Positions 24,136-33,773 of a stretch of DNA of 47,429 bases are shown here, in pieces (the stretch's first letter is position 1; each line of letters begins with the position of its first letter). Source of the stretch: a virus; IMG/VR virus record IMGVR_UViG_3300031673_000093, positions 1 to 47,429 of that record, one strand, 5' to 3'. A program made the position numbers and the translations under genes. The notes beneath the pieces are model-generated. The model was not told the DNA's origin, did not search any database, and worked only from the letters and a program-made list of their open reading frames with translations.

Positions 24136-25281
24136 TTAAAGATCGTAATATTGTTGAGTTAATAATAATGCTTGACTTGGATTATCAAAAATGTATTTAG
24201 CTTTCTTTCTTTCATATGTTTTCTCATGTCTATCTGCTTCTCCTAAGTTCTTCAGATGCTCTTCCATAAATTGAGCTGTTTTCTGAATGATAAGATTATA
24301 TTCATCGGTTTCACAGTTTAATACATCAGTGACTGCAGTAGCATCCTCTAGATAAGTCCCAGCAGAAGATTGCCAGAAATATCTTGAATAATAAACTACA
24401 CTATAATGTTTGCCAAGTTTCATCACCAAATTATCAAATCTATAATCTGTTTCAGAAACCTTTGCGGTAGTTTTTGTCATATATAGTGCTACATAATCAC
24501 AAGCATCAACATCCACAGTTCCTGATGCTACTTTATCTGCAAAATCAAATCTAAGTAAATTCCATCCTGCATAAAAAGCAACTCCTTCGTTATTGGTAGT
24601 TATTGTAATATAATAATATTCATCAGAGGCTGATCCTATTCTTATAATAAAATTTGTAAGATTAGTTATTGATGAGATATAAACCCACACAAAGATCGAT
24701 CCATTCGTTAAATAATCAGAGATATCAAATGTGTCTAATGAATCATTGTAAATTCCAGCAGTTGTTCCTGAACCTGAACCTATGTCCCAGTTCAAAGAAG
24801 CAGAACCTTTAACACAGTTATCTACATCTTTTGTTATATTCTCTCCGATCCCATATCCTTCCCAATCCCCTACTGAGTCCAATGCATCAATTCCTGTTTC
24901 TTGGTCATCAATTACCCTTGATACCAAAAGTTTATTTACAAGATCGTCTCTGGAAATAGATATCAAATTGTCTTCTTCATTTTTCCTTCTATCAAACTCT
25001 TCTGCAGTAACTAAATCCCATAAAAGTTTTCCTCTCTTTATCTGAGGTTTTATATCAATTATCTTATCTCCTTTCATGGTAGAGGGATAAGTATATTGAA
25101 ATACATCATCGAATAAATTTGGACTTAATGCATCAGATCTTATTGATGACCTTAAATCTATGTCTGACAGAACATCTCTAACTGCACGATTGGCAACAGT
25201 TAAAAAATCAGCTGCAGTAAAGGAACCAGATACAATTGCTGTTACTTCGGTTGAAAGTTCTGAGTGTAGAAAGCTTGCCAT
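24136..25281 (-). CDS. Head-tail adaptor-like protein with an inserted carbohydrate-binding-like jelly roll
   Basis: A 381-residue protein. The helical ends (about 1-115, with RAVRDVLSDIDLRSS, and about 320-381, with IIQKTAQFMEEHLKNLGEA and YERKKAKYIFDNP) look like a gp4/gp6-type neck adaptor. Between them (about 130-290) is a beta-rich domain, with NCVKGSASLNWDIG, GSIFVWVYISS, NLLRFDFADKVASG and DYRFDNLVMKLG, in the order of laminin-G or CBM-like jelly rolls. The last phrase is a common ending of these domains. The insertion would decorate the neck with a glycan-binding face. Confidence 0.55.
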   Translation of the reverse strand: MASFLHSELSTEVTAIVSGSFTAADFLTVANRAVRDVLSDIDLRSSIRSDALSPNLFDDVFQYTYPSTMKGDKIIDIKPQIKRGKLLWDLVTAEEFDRRKNEEDNLISISRDDLVNKLLVSRVIDDQETGIDALDSVGDWEGYGIGENITKDVDNCVKGSASLNWDIGSGSGTTAGIYNDSLDTFDISDYLTNGSIFVWVYISSITNLTNFIIRIGSASDEYYYITITTNNEGVAFYAGWNLLRFDFADKVASGTVDVDACDYVALYMTKTTAKVSETDYRFDNLVMKLGKHYSVVYYSRYFWQSSAGTYLEDATAVTDVLNCETDEYNLIIQKTAQFMEEHLKNLGEADRHEKTYERKKAKYIFDNPSQALLLTQQYYDL

Positions 25282-25299
25282 AAATTTATAATAGTTTAA

Positions 25300-26775
25300 T
25301 TAATTATTTTTAATCGTATGACCTTGAATAAATACAGATCTAATATTAAAAGGATTAGTAACTGAACCATTTGCCCAAGAATAATCCAATCTGAGATCAT
25401 CTATTTTACAAGACCTATTTAATATTTTCCGTCTTGTTGAACTATCTGTGGCAGAATAAGCCAATTGAGTTAATGCTTGTGTAGAAGCTCCTTTATTATA
25501 AGTTAATGTAAAATCACATTTTGCTCCTGCTGCTAATGTCTCAAATTCTACGATTATAGTATCTACAAAAGATTCAAAATTAGATCCACTAACAGGAAAA
25601 GCTATCGTCTTATACCTTGATGTTGTTGCATACCCTCCAAGTTTAGCCAAAGAATAATGTGTTCCATCATCTGAAGCTATAAGGACAGAACCGAAGGGAG
25701 CTGCCATTCCTCCTATATGAGTAGTATATTTTGCAGATCCATATTGAAATAGTTTCACTTCTGTATCAGTGTCTTTTGCTCCCCATAGCATAAGTTTCCC
25801 ACTTGAAAGCCAGGATATGTGTCCCTCATATTCTCCTACCTGTGCCTGATTTGGTAATGATCCTGAATATCTCCTCAATAATTCTACTTGAAGTCCAGAG
25901 ATGTATCCAAAACAATATCCTCCAGTTGAAATCGAATCTTTCCACCATACAAAGGTGATTCCATTCTTTGTATAAAGTGCTCCTAATTCTCCTTGAACTT
26001 CAATTGGATCTCCCTCCCAACTTGAAGACACTCCATCCCAAGTATAAATTCCTGATTGATTAAAGTTAGAACCAGCAGCATTGGGTCTATTTACAGCTAT
26101 TTTCACTCTGTTGTTGTTCCATGTTACAGATACTGCTTGTGCATCTGTCCAGAAATCCAGATGAGTAGGATTTAAAGTTGTCGTGTCAAGTGATGCCACA
26201 TATCTTCCATTTGTGATATAGGCAACATCATCTCCCCCCACTATTCCATAATGAGGAGCATCCTGTAAATGTGCTGCACCAGTGGGAGTAGTTGAGCCCC
26301 AATCAGGATCTATTGCAGGAGTAGCAATAGTTACTTTTGCTATCTCTCCTTCTGTCCCAGTATCATTCCAGAAAACATACACATTAGATTGATAATAAAG
26401 TAAATCTGTTGCTACTTGATAAGTTCCTCCAGTAATTAATAAAGGAAAATTAGCGTCCAATACTGCAGTTGCAGATAATTTAAACACTTTATCTGCACTA
26501 CAGGCATAACTTACATTGGCTGATGTTGCATGTTTTAAAATAGCCACAATAAGATTTGTTCCCAATTCACCATCTTCATTTCCAGAAGTTAAGTCGGTTG
26601 GAGTCGGTCCTTGAGTTAAAACATTCGGATCTATTAAACTGATATCAGTCATAGCAGAAGCTTGATTCTTGTTACCAAAATATGGCCAAGTATTCTCAGT
26701 CCATGCAGGACAGTAACCTCCAAATCCATTAATCCCTCCAAGTGAAATTGTCCAAGTGCTTTTTTCTTTAGGCAT
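25300..26775 (-). CDS. Beta-propeller tail protein, nozzle-like
   Basis: A 491-residue protein rich in Gly, Trp, Tyr and beta turns. It opens with WTISLGGINGFGGYCPAW and contains blade-like phrases (LLYYQSNVYVFWNDTG, DDVAYITNGRYVASLD, GELGALYTKNGITFVWW, LMLWGAKDTDTEVKLFQYG). The C-terminal domain (about 395-491) is a separate beta sandwich. The plan resembles the propeller nozzle of short-tailed phages, and the upstream neighbour order (connector, then this) fits. Homology by sequence is not claimed. Confidence 0.55.
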   Translation of the reverse strand: MPKEKSTWTISLGGINGFGGYCPAWTENTWPYFGNKNQASAMTDISLIDPNVLTQGPTPTDLTSGNEDGELGTNLIVAILKHATSANVSYACSADKVFKLSATAVLDANFPLLITGGTYQVATDLLYYQSNVYVFWNDTGTEGEIAKVTIATPAIDPDWGSTTPTGAAHLQDAPHYGIVGGDDVAYITNGRYVASLDTTTLNPTHLDFWTDAQAVSVTWNNNRVKIAVNRPNAAGSNFNQSGIYTWDGVSSSWEGDPIEVQGELGALYTKNGITFVWWKDSISTGGYCFGYISGLQVELLRRYSGSLPNQAQVGEYEGHISWLSSGKLMLWGAKDTDTEVKLFQYGSAKYTTHIGGMAAPFGSVLIASDDGTHYSLAKLGGYATTSRYKTIAFPVSGSNFESFVDTIIVEFETLAAGAKCDFTLTYNKGASTQALTQLAYSATDSSTRRKILNRSCKIDDLRLDYSWANGSVTNPFNIRSVFIQGHTIKNN

Positions 26776-26776
26776 T

Positions 26777-26962
26777 TTATTTTTTATTATTATGAATCAT
26801 AAAAGGACGACGATATCCAAAATAATATCCGACTACTAACGCCAGAAGAGCAGCAATAAATCCATCTTTTCCCATTCCCAACAATATAATGCATCCAATA
26901 ATGAGAACTATTGCTATAATGTCTTTTGCTTCTATTTGTTTAATCATTGTTTCTGTAATCAT
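26777..26962 (-). CDS. Small two-helix membrane protein
   Basis: A 61-residue protein with two hydrophobic stretches, IIAIVLIIGCIILLGMG (about 15-31) and FIAALLALVVGYYFGY (about 35-50), a short loop and a basic tail. It lies 1 bp from the Cys-rich membrane-anchored gene. It could be a second holin or an assembly factor for the anchored proteins. Confidence 0.6.
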   Translation of the reverse strand: MITETMIKQIEAKDIIAIVLIIGCIILLGMGKDGFIAALLALVVGYYFGYRRPFMIHNNKK

Positions 26963-29140
26963 TTACTCAATTATTATTATTCTTCTTTCTCCTACCACAG
27001 GTCCTTCTCCTGTTCCATAAATGCTCAGAATATAATTTTCTGCTGTATATGTTTGCTCTCCCGCTGCAAATTGATCTCCTGATTTATAATAATGATTTAC
27101 GCCTGCTTTCCCGTCTACCTTTCCCCCTGTTGCCCAGAATATCCCTATAAAGTCTCCTGTTTCTACATCTATTGCTATTGGGGCACTTTCTGAATCTTCT
27201 GTGAATGTCTGTTTGCTTCCTGATGTTACATTTCCTATGGTTACAACATCTCTTGGTGTGTAGGATGTTCCTGTTCCTGAGAAGGTTCCCACCTTACATC
27301 CTGTTAAATCTATGTTCGCCCAAATTTCTATGCTCGTTAATATTCCTGTAGCATTTGCAGGATTTGTTATTTCTATATAAGTATAACCCCCAACTAACAC
27401 TACTGCTTCGTCAGTAGCACCAGGACCTATGTCTATTTCTTCATAAGCATAAGTGACCTTAAGTATTGGTTCATTTCCTGCTGCATTTGCTGAATATGAT
27501 TTAATATACTCATCACCCGAAGGAGTATTTGCATTCACATCCCTACTGCTTCTCAATTGATATTTTGTGTCTCCTGTTAAATTTACCCAAGAGTTGTCTA
27601 AAGAAGGAGAGTCGTAATAAATACCTGTTGACATTCCACTTGTATTCCTCCAGTCCGCATCATAAGTTGCTCCACTGGCATCATAATTGGCTTCTCTGCT
27701 ACCCGAATCTATTGGCTCTGTCCAAGCATATTTATATATTCGCACATCAAAATCAACATCTGAATAATCACTACTTGCTTTTAAACTTAATGATACATCG
27801 GTTATGGTGGCATCGTCGGGAATTGCTGAAGTATCAAAATCAAGATATGTTCTATATACATCAAAAGTTTCTCCCCAAGTACAACCACTTTGGCCTCCAC
27901 ATCCAGATTCATCTGAATTAAAACTATCGCAAGATGTTGCTGTTCCAGAACAACCACTCCATGCCCCCACTCCACAAAAATAATTACAAAAACCTTCATT
28001 ACCATTAGGATAGCCATACCAAGCACAATCATTAATAGTTCCTGTACAATATCCATCCCAAGTACAGCCAACATACACATCCTCACAATCAACTTCATTA
28101 TAAAAATCACCACAAGAATAAATAGGAGTTCCTGCACATTCCCCAACAGTAAATGACCAATCACAACCACTTTGGCCTCCACACCCACTCTCATTATTAT
28201 CAAAATCATCACAAATATCTGCAGTCCCACTACAGGCAGTAGCATAATCTTGTCCTAAATATAAATAACTATCAGCAATAGAGAAACCATAGGATGTTGA
28301 AAGTGCTGTTGCATAAACAGAATCCTCCCCTGCAATATATCCATCGGATGTTTCTCCTGTAGGTTCTGCAATGGGGTCAAGATACAAATTTTCTTTATCC
28401 TTTACATTTCCGATTAAAACAGTTCTTTTATCATATAAATTTAGAGTATATCCTGAATTTAATAAATCATCGAAACCCAATTTTATTTTATCTTTTATAA
28501 TTAAACTATGTTCTTGTTTTTTTATATCATCCCAAGTCAAGCCATTCGCCTCTTCCAAGTGCAAACCAACATACAATAATTTATCTTGATAAACCTGGGG
28601 TATTCCATTAAGAGTCAAAGCATACTTATAATAACTGGGATTTTTGGCAATTACAGCATCATAACTGATTCCATTTACTTCCATAAACTCTTTAGCTTTA
28701 TCCCACCACAAGAAACAAGCACCATCTTGACTTCTCCAATTCCATCCCTGGATTTCACATATATTCTGGGGAACATCAACCACAAAAAATAATCTAACTA
28801 TAACTGAATAATCCTCTTTATAAGAATAAGTAAAATTTCCAGAATTATTATCAAAGCTCATACCTACAACATCTGTAAAATCTTTCCATGTTCCCTCATC
28901 ATTTATCCATTGACATTTTCCAAAAGTTGCGGTGCATTCTTTTTTACCTTCATCATTTGTCCAACAAATCTTAGAAGAACACTCTGAAGTAACTTCATTC
29001 TGATAAACATATTCTTTAGGCAAGTTTTCAAAATTAACATTTGGGAATGCAATAATTGCTGCCAAAACAACTCCTCCTATAATAACAACCACTGCCCATT
29101 TCCAAACATTATTAAGTTTTTGTTTAATTTTTTTAATCAT
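26963..29140 (-). CDS. Membrane-anchored cysteine-rich surface protein (725 residues)
   Basis: The N-terminus has a basic stretch then a membrane anchor (WAVVVIIGGVVLAAIIAF, about 15-32). About residues 300-420 hold repeats of roughly 30 residues with the pattern C-x-GT...C-x-F...E-x-x-C-x2-Q-x-GC-x-W, such as ESGCGGQSGCDW and ESGCGGQSGCTW. The C-terminal half is a beta-rich adhesin-like region (RTYLDFDTSAIPDDATI, then VSLSLKASSDYSD, a DNRLRE-like domain). The paired Cys imply folding outside the cytoplasm. Such repeats are reported in surface proteins of Patescibacteria. A phage-encoded surface or fibre protein is inferred. Confidence 0.6.
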   Translation of the reverse strand: MIKKIKQKLNNVWKWAVVVIIGGVVLAAIIAFPNVNFENLPKEYVYQNEVTSECSSKICWTNDEGKKECTATFGKCQWINDEGTWKDFTDVVGMSFDNNSGNFTYSYKEDYSVIVRLFFVVDVPQNICEIQGWNWRSQDGACFLWWDKAKEFMEVNGISYDAVIAKNPSYYKYALTLNGIPQVYQDKLLYVGLHLEEANGLTWDDIKKQEHSLIIKDKIKLGFDDLLNSGYTLNLYDKRTVLIGNVKDKENLYLDPIAEPTGETSDGYIAGEDSVYATALSTSYGFSIADSYLYLGQDYATACSGTADICDDFDNNESGCGGQSGCDWSFTVGECAGTPIYSCGDFYNEVDCEDVYVGCTWDGYCTGTINDCAWYGYPNGNEGFCNYFCGVGAWSGCSGTATSCDSFNSDESGCGGQSGCTWGETFDVYRTYLDFDTSAIPDDATITDVSLSLKASSDYSDVDFDVRIYKYAWTEPIDSGSREANYDASGATYDADWRNTSGMSTGIYYDSPSLDNSWVNLTGDTKYQLRSSRDVNANTPSGDEYIKSYSANAAGNEPILKVTYAYEEIDIGPGATDEAVVLVGGYTYIEITNPANATGILTSIEIWANIDLTGCKVGTFSGTGTSYTPRDVVTIGNVTSGSKQTFTEDSESAPIAIDVETGDFIGIFWATGGKVDGKAGVNHYYKSGDQFAAGEQTYTAENYILSIYGTGEGPVVGERRIIIIE

Positions 29141-31079
29141 CTATTGTAAATGTCCAACAGACAGAAAGCCAAGTTTCGGCTCCACCTACTGAAGTTATTA
29201 CCATATCTAATCTATCTCCATCAGCCATTGCACCAGTAAGACCTGCTTCGTCTTCTGCTGGAGTATCATCACAATCTAAGTCTGTTCCAGCAACATCTGC
29301 TGGTGAACCATCATCAATCTGTAAATCTAATTGAACCCCATCTGCTTGGTCTGATTCACACCATATCTTTATTATGGTTACAGCAAATCCATTATTGGTC
29401 CAAAACGACTTCAGATCATCACCTGCTGTTGGATCTTCTATGTAAATACACTTTGTATCTGTCCTGACATCTGCATCTACATCTATTTCCAGTGTTCCTG
29501 CTCCTGTTGTACAAGTTAAACCATCGTCGCAAGTTAAAGTAGCAAATACTGGATCAGCTCCTGCTGAACCTACAAGAATTTGTCCATTAGTTCCTACTGT
29601 TAATGCTGTAATTGCAGTATTTCCTGAACCGACTAACACTGAATGATCTGTAGGGTCTGAGAGTCCTGTTCCTCCATAAGACACACCTATGTCGGTGGAT
29701 TGCCAAGTTCCTGTGGCTATTGTTCCTATTGAAGTCAAAGACGAAAGTGTTGTTACTCCTGAATGAATCAAAGTCCCTGTTGTTATGGGTAAAGTTAAAG
29801 TTATTGCTCCAGCCACATCTCCAGTTATCAATCTTACTGCTCCCTGAGCATCATAAAAATCAAGATAGGTTCCTCCATCACTTGATCCGTCAAAACACAA
29901 TCCTGAAGCACAATTTCCTACAGCAGTGACATCTCCTACTCCTACTGCAGTCCAAGAAGGATTGGCTCCCACTCCACCAGTAGTCAAAGCATAACCAGCT
30001 GTTCCATATCCTAATCTTGCATAATCAGTTCCGTTGTAATACATCACATCGCCTTGAGCATCTGAACCTAAAGCAATTTCAGTCCCTGCTACACAATTAG
30101 TGCAAGCCAGTCCAGTAGCATTTCCGGCTTCTGCATCCCCTGCAGCATAATTGCCAGTTGTGTCAGTGGTTAAAGCAATGGTGTCTGCATCTATTACGCA
30201 AGTTGTTCCATTGCAGGTAAATTCTCCATAATCTATTGTAAGTTCTGAAGCAGAAACAGTATCGTCAGTAAGGTCTGTTCCTGTTTGAACTGCCACTCCC
30301 CCTACTTGTAAAGCTCCTGTTGAAACATTGATTGTGCCATCTCCAAAGGTTAGCACAGAGTCAACTCCTGCCGAAGCATTGAATGCCCAAGTGAATCCTG
30401 CTCCACCACCAGCAATATCTGAACCTGAATTTATAAGGAAAGCGTCATCTACATTAAAAGTAGTTCCAACTAAAGTTAAATTAGTTCCTCCTAAATATGT
30501 AGTATTTGTATCTGTATAATTTCCTGCGTGGATATTTGTAGCTCCCTGATCTGTTGTCCAATCAATATGTTCATTAGCAACAAAATTAGTTAAAGCATCG
30601 TGGTCGCAAGTGATTGCTCCAGTGTTAGCCATTGTGCAATCATTGCTCATTATTACTCCAACAGGGTCATTTGAAACATTGCCAACATAAAGGTAAGTAT
30701 CTGCCAAGACCATATCTGTTAAAGCATCCCAAGCACTAGGAACACAATTTGTGATTTCAGAACACTCATCTTTAGTAGCTACTATTGTATTTATTTCTGT
30801 TGTAGCATCGGTACAGGATTCAACTGCACCAGAAGCATTTACTCCTAAAGCATACTCTCCAGCATTACAGTTAGCTCCATTAGCAGATAAAGCTGTTGCT
30901 GTGTTGGCATTACCCGTAAGATTTCCAGTAATCGTATCAATATAGGCAGTACTCCAGTGTTTAGCAGCAGTTCCTATGGTTCCTTCTCCACCTGCTCTTG
31001 GAACGATACCTCTTGTGGCAGCATATACTCCACCAGAAATTAATAATGCTATTATGATTATCCCAATTATTTTTTTCAT
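29133..31079 (-). CDS. Secreted fibre-like protein with signal peptide
   Basis: A 648-residue protein. Residues 1-20 are a classical signal peptide (MKKIIGIIIIALLISGGVYA). The opening TRGIVPRAGGEGTIGTAAKH then ITGNLTGNANTATAL is the sort of repeat seen in phage tail fibres. The body is nearly all beta strands rich in Thr, Gly, Ala and Asp, with repeated GTIATGTWQST and YGGTGLSD motifs. The C-terminal ~110 residues form a separate domain with Cys pairs. It overlaps the Cys-rich gene by 8 bp. A signal peptide on a fibre is unusual. Confidence 0.65.
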   Translation of the reverse strand: MKKIIGIIIIALLISGGVYAATRGIVPRAGGEGTIGTAAKHWSTAYIDTITGNLTGNANTATALSANGANCNAGEYALGVNASGAVESCTDATTEINTIVATKDECSEITNCVPSAWDALTDMVLADTYLYVGNVSNDPVGVIMSNDCTMANTGAITCDHDALTNFVANEHIDWTTDQGATNIHAGNYTDTNTTYLGGTNLTLVGTTFNVDDAFLINSGSDIAGGGAGFTWAFNASAGVDSVLTFGDGTINVSTGALQVGGVAVQTGTDLTDDTVSASELTIDYGEFTCNGTTCVIDADTIALTTDTTGNYAAGDAEAGNATGLACTNCVAGTEIALGSDAQGDVMYYNGTDYARLGYGTAGYALTTGGVGANPSWTAVGVGDVTAVGNCASGLCFDGSSDGGTYLDFYDAQGAVRLITGDVAGAITLTLPITTGTLIHSGVTTLSSLTSIGTIATGTWQSTDIGVSYGGTGLSDPTDHSVLVGSGNTAITALTVGTNGQILVGSAGADPVFATLTCDDGLTCTTGAGTLEIDVDADVRTDTKCIYIEDPTAGDDLKSFWTNNGFAVTIIKIWCESDQADGVQLDLQIDDGSPADVAGTDLDCDDTPAEDEAGLTGAMADGDRLDMVITSVGGAETWLSVCWTFTIDD

Positions 31080-31084
31080 AATTT

Positions 31085-31651
31085 TTAACTTTTTGGCATT
31101 ATGTCGTCGTTGACATCAAGCTCATAATAATTATCAGTTAAATTGGCAGTTACTGGCATCAAATGACCATTAATATCAACTTCAAAAAGTCCCGAATCAA
31201 CAAATTCAAGAGCGTCTTCTGTCGCATTTACTTTTACATATTTACTCCCTTCTCCTAAATAACTTGCAGGAACATCGGTTAATCCAAGAAAAGTAGTTAC
31301 TCCACTTGATTGGTCTGTCCATGACAATATTCCACTTCCATCTGTTATTATCACCTGGTCAGCAGAACCATCAAAGGTTGGGAATGTAAATGCTGAATTT
31401 ATAGACAAAGTAGTTACATTTAAAATACTTGAAGGAGTATAAACTCCATCTGCTGTTCCTGTTAATAATTGATTTATTGTTGGAAGAGTGGAAGTTCCTG
31501 TACCTCCTTGTTCTGGCCAAATAACATTGCCAGAAGCAAATGGCAATTCCTGCACATAAGCATTCATAAACATCAAAATCAGATATCCTAAACCAATCAA
31601 AAGACAAACCGATATTGCTGTTAAAATTAATGCTTTGTTAAAACTTCTCAT
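31085..31651 (-). CDS. Membrane-anchored fibre-like protein
   Basis: A 188-residue protein. A basic N-terminus (MRSFNKALILT) leads into a membrane segment (about 8-30), then NVIWPEQGGTGTSTLPTINQ, the Q-GGTG-T-x-x-P motif common in tail fibres, and a beta-rich body. It contains LTDVPASYLGEGSKYVKVNA, a phrase frequent in fibre repeats. It looks like a shorter member of the same set as the 648-residue protein, and is 5 bp away. Confidence 0.6.
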   Translation of the reverse strand: MRSFNKALILTAISVCLLIGLGYLILMFMNAYVQELPFASGNVIWPEQGGTGTSTLPTINQLLTGTADGVYTPSSILNVTTLSINSAFTFPTFDGSADQVIITDGSGILSWTDQSSGVTTFLGLTDVPASYLGEGSKYVKVNATEDALEFVDSGLFEVDINGHLMPVTANLTDNYYELDVNDDIMPKS

Positions 31652-31662
31652 ATAGGATTGTA

Positions 31663-32079
31663 TTACTTAGGATTATAAATGAAAGTAGTCCATAATCCTG
31701 AACTTACAGTTGCACAAAGACCTTCACTGAGATTTACTCCTATTTCCCAAACTCCTTGAAGAGTTGTTGCATCGGTCAATTGAAAAAATGGAGAAGCAAC
31801 AGAATCAGTTGCATTGGCAAGTATCAGTCCGCCACCAGCAAGATCATTCCCAATGATTATTCTATCCAAAAACACGGGACCTGAATGTACAGCAGTAGCA
31901 ATCTGTCCTTCTGTAACATAACTGGAAATAGAATCGGTTCCTGAACTGATAGTCCGTCCACCCAAAGGATCTTCTTTCTGGAAAGAAGCCATAACTGAAA
32001 TTATAACCACCATTATTAGAATCGCACCCATCACATATAACCATCTATTAAAGTTCATATATTTAAGAAAGTTTTTCAT
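31663..32079 (-). CDS. Membrane-anchored small beta protein
   Basis: A 138-residue protein. The N-terminal MKNFLKYMNFNRWLYV is followed by a membrane stretch (about 16-31) and an outside-facing beta region with a single Cys. The last phrase, GLWTTFIYNPK, is unremarkable. No family recognised. It is first in translation order among the membrane-anchored cluster at 26777-32079. Confidence 0.55.
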   Translation of the reverse strand: MKNFLKYMNFNRWLYVMGAILIMVVIISVMASFQKEDPLGGRTISSGTDSISSYVTEGQIATAVHSGPVFLDRIIIGNDLAGGGLILANATDSVASPFFQLTDATTLQGVWEIGVNLSEGLCATVSSGLWTTFIYNPK

Positions 32080-32109
32080 AAGATTGTTTAATTAATTATT
32101 ATTTTGATT

Positions 32110-32382
32110 TTATGGTTCAACTCGATAATCTACACGGAGATTCATTCCTATTCTTGGAGCCACCACAAGAGTTAAAGTGTCTCCACTAAGAGAATATTCT
32201 TCTGTAAGTATCATTATCAATCCATTCTTTCTGACTTCCAAAGAACTGGCAGGATTTGGAGTATTGGCCAGAGTAAAACTCATATTTGAACCATCAATTG
32301 TTCCTGTTGGAATTTCATCTTCAACAAAGAAAGTGCCATCTTCCAATGATTGGGTAATGTTTGAACTTTCTGTTCTAGCCAT
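32110..32382 (-). CDS. Small beta structural protein
   Basis: A 90-residue protein with the pattern IPTGTIDGSNMSFTLANTP, SLEVRKNGLIM and EEYSLSGDTLTLVVAP. This matches a common phage structural motif of a domain with a 'G...F.L...P' then 'V..NG' strand pair, found at fibre ends and baseplates. Role inferred from size and location. Confidence 0.6.
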   Translation of the reverse strand: MARTESSNITQSLEDGTFFVEDEIPTGTIDGSNMSFTLANTPNPASSLEVRKNGLIMILTEEYSLSGDTLTLVVAPRIGMNLRVDYRVEP

Positions 32383-32386
32383 AATT

Positions 32387-33259
32387 CTAAATCACAATTA
32401 TCGGAATCTTGTGTTTGTCAAAATGCTTCTGGAGAGTTTGAGCTTTCTTATCAATATCTTTTACTCTATCTTCCACAAAATCTTCCCGGTGCTGTATAGC
32501 TTCCTCTCTTCTCTTTAACTTTCCTTCTCGCTCATCCAAATCTTTCATCTTTTCTTGCCTCGTTTTATCAATATCCATCATTTGTCTCCGAGTTTCTTTA
32601 AGATCTTTTTTTGATTGCTCTATTGTTTGCTCAAGTTTAATCTTCTCCTTTTTAAGATCTCCTGAATCTATTTTCTCTTCTGATAAATCATGAATCTCTT
32701 CATTGAGATTAAAAATCTCTCCTTTCCTTAAATGAATTTCAGTTTCTAAATTTGTTACCTTTTCTGATTTTACTACCATCTCATTTGACAATTGTTGATT
32801 TTGCTGCACTAAATCAACATGTTCCGTCTCTTCTTGTTTAAGAGTTTCTTGTAACATAGATATTTCAGCATTCATCTGCTTAATCATTTCTCCACTCTTC
32901 TTTATCTCTTCATCTGCCTCCTTCACTGCTTTCTCTGTTTTCTTATCAATATCTTTCTGAATAGCACCGATAGATTTGATCTTTGTGTCAAGTTCGGTTT
33001 CTTTAATTTTAAGTTCATTCTCAGCTATTTTAACTTCCTCTTTCTTCTTATCTATTATCTTATCCAATTTCTCAATCTCAGTTTCTCTTCCAATAATACC
33101 TTCTTGCTGTTCTGCTGCCACAAACATTGTTTTGTCTCCCACATCTTTAATCTCTTCCAATCTCTTTTCCTCAATGTTAACAGCATCAGAAATCTTCTTC
33201 TGTTCTTTCTTTATTTTAGAAGCAACTTCTTTTTTACCTCGATGTATTCTTAATGCCAT
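32387..33259 (-). CDS. Long coiled-coil protein
   Basis: A 290-residue protein, almost entirely E, K, D, Q, I and L in heptad-like spacing from about residue 15 to 275, e.g. IEKLDKIIDKKKEEVK and LETEIHLRKGEIFNLNEE. The last ~15 residues (FDKHKIPIIVI) are hydrophobic and may dock. It could be a fibre shaft, a tape-measure-like spacer or scaffold. The gene lies within the virion set, four bases from the next. Confidence 0.65.
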   Translation of the reverse strand: MALRIHRGKKEVASKIKKEQKKISDAVNIEEKRLEEIKDVGDKTMFVAAEQQEGIIGRETEIEKLDKIIDKKKEEVKIAENELKIKETELDTKIKSIGAIQKDIDKKTEKAVKEADEEIKKSGEMIKQMNAEISMLQETLKQEETEHVDLVQQNQQLSNEMVVKSEKVTNLETEIHLRKGEIFNLNEEIHDLSEEKIDSGDLKKEKIKLEQTIEQSKKDLKETRRQMMDIDKTRQEKMKDLDEREGKLKRREEAIQHREDFVEDRVKDIDKKAQTLQKHFDKHKIPIIVI

Positions 33260-33264
33260 AATAA

Positions 33265-33672
33265 TTAGTCATTGAATAAAATTACTTTAAGTGTCAAATC
33301 ACCTACTGCCCAAGCAGTTATTGTTGCACAAATATAAGCTAATCCATTAATATTAGCTTCTAATAACCGAAAATCATCTGATGTAGCTGCTGCAACACCA
33401 GTATCTCCATCAATTGCCGACCCGTCTTGCAAATCAATAACTTCTATGTAATCCCACATATTGGCTACTGATCGAGCTGATCCAAAAGCTGGAGAAGCAT
33501 TGGACACAGGACTAATAGCTCCCTGAAACTTTACTGTCAAACCAGGAGATGCATTCACTCCATCTGTAGCAAGAGAAAAGATTACATGTCTAAAGTCCTT
33601 ACAAGGAATAGCTAATCCAGTTCCTGCAGCTCCCTTAACACTAAATATTGTATATTCTACAAATTGTCTCAT
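33265..33672 (-). CDS. Small beta-rich structural protein
   Basis: A 135-residue protein: VEYTIFSVKGAAGTGLAIP, then DFRHVIFSLATDG, TVKFQGAISP and ICATITAWAVGDLTLKVIL, alternating strands with Gly turns. It has the size and composition of a head or tail decoration protein. Its function is not identified. Confidence 0.55.
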   Translation of the reverse strand: MRQFVEYTIFSVKGAAGTGLAIPCKDFRHVIFSLATDGVNASPGLTVKFQGAISPVSNASPAFGSARSVANMWDYIEVIDLQDGSAIDGDTGVAAATSDDFRLLEANINGLAYICATITAWAVGDLTLKVILFND

Positions 33673-33773
33673 TGTTTTCTATAAGCAAGCACATTGCCTA
33701 TAGTGTTAATTAATATTTTTATAGTGCAGAGCAGGGACACTGTCCCACACTCGGATTCACAAGGAAATCCTAT

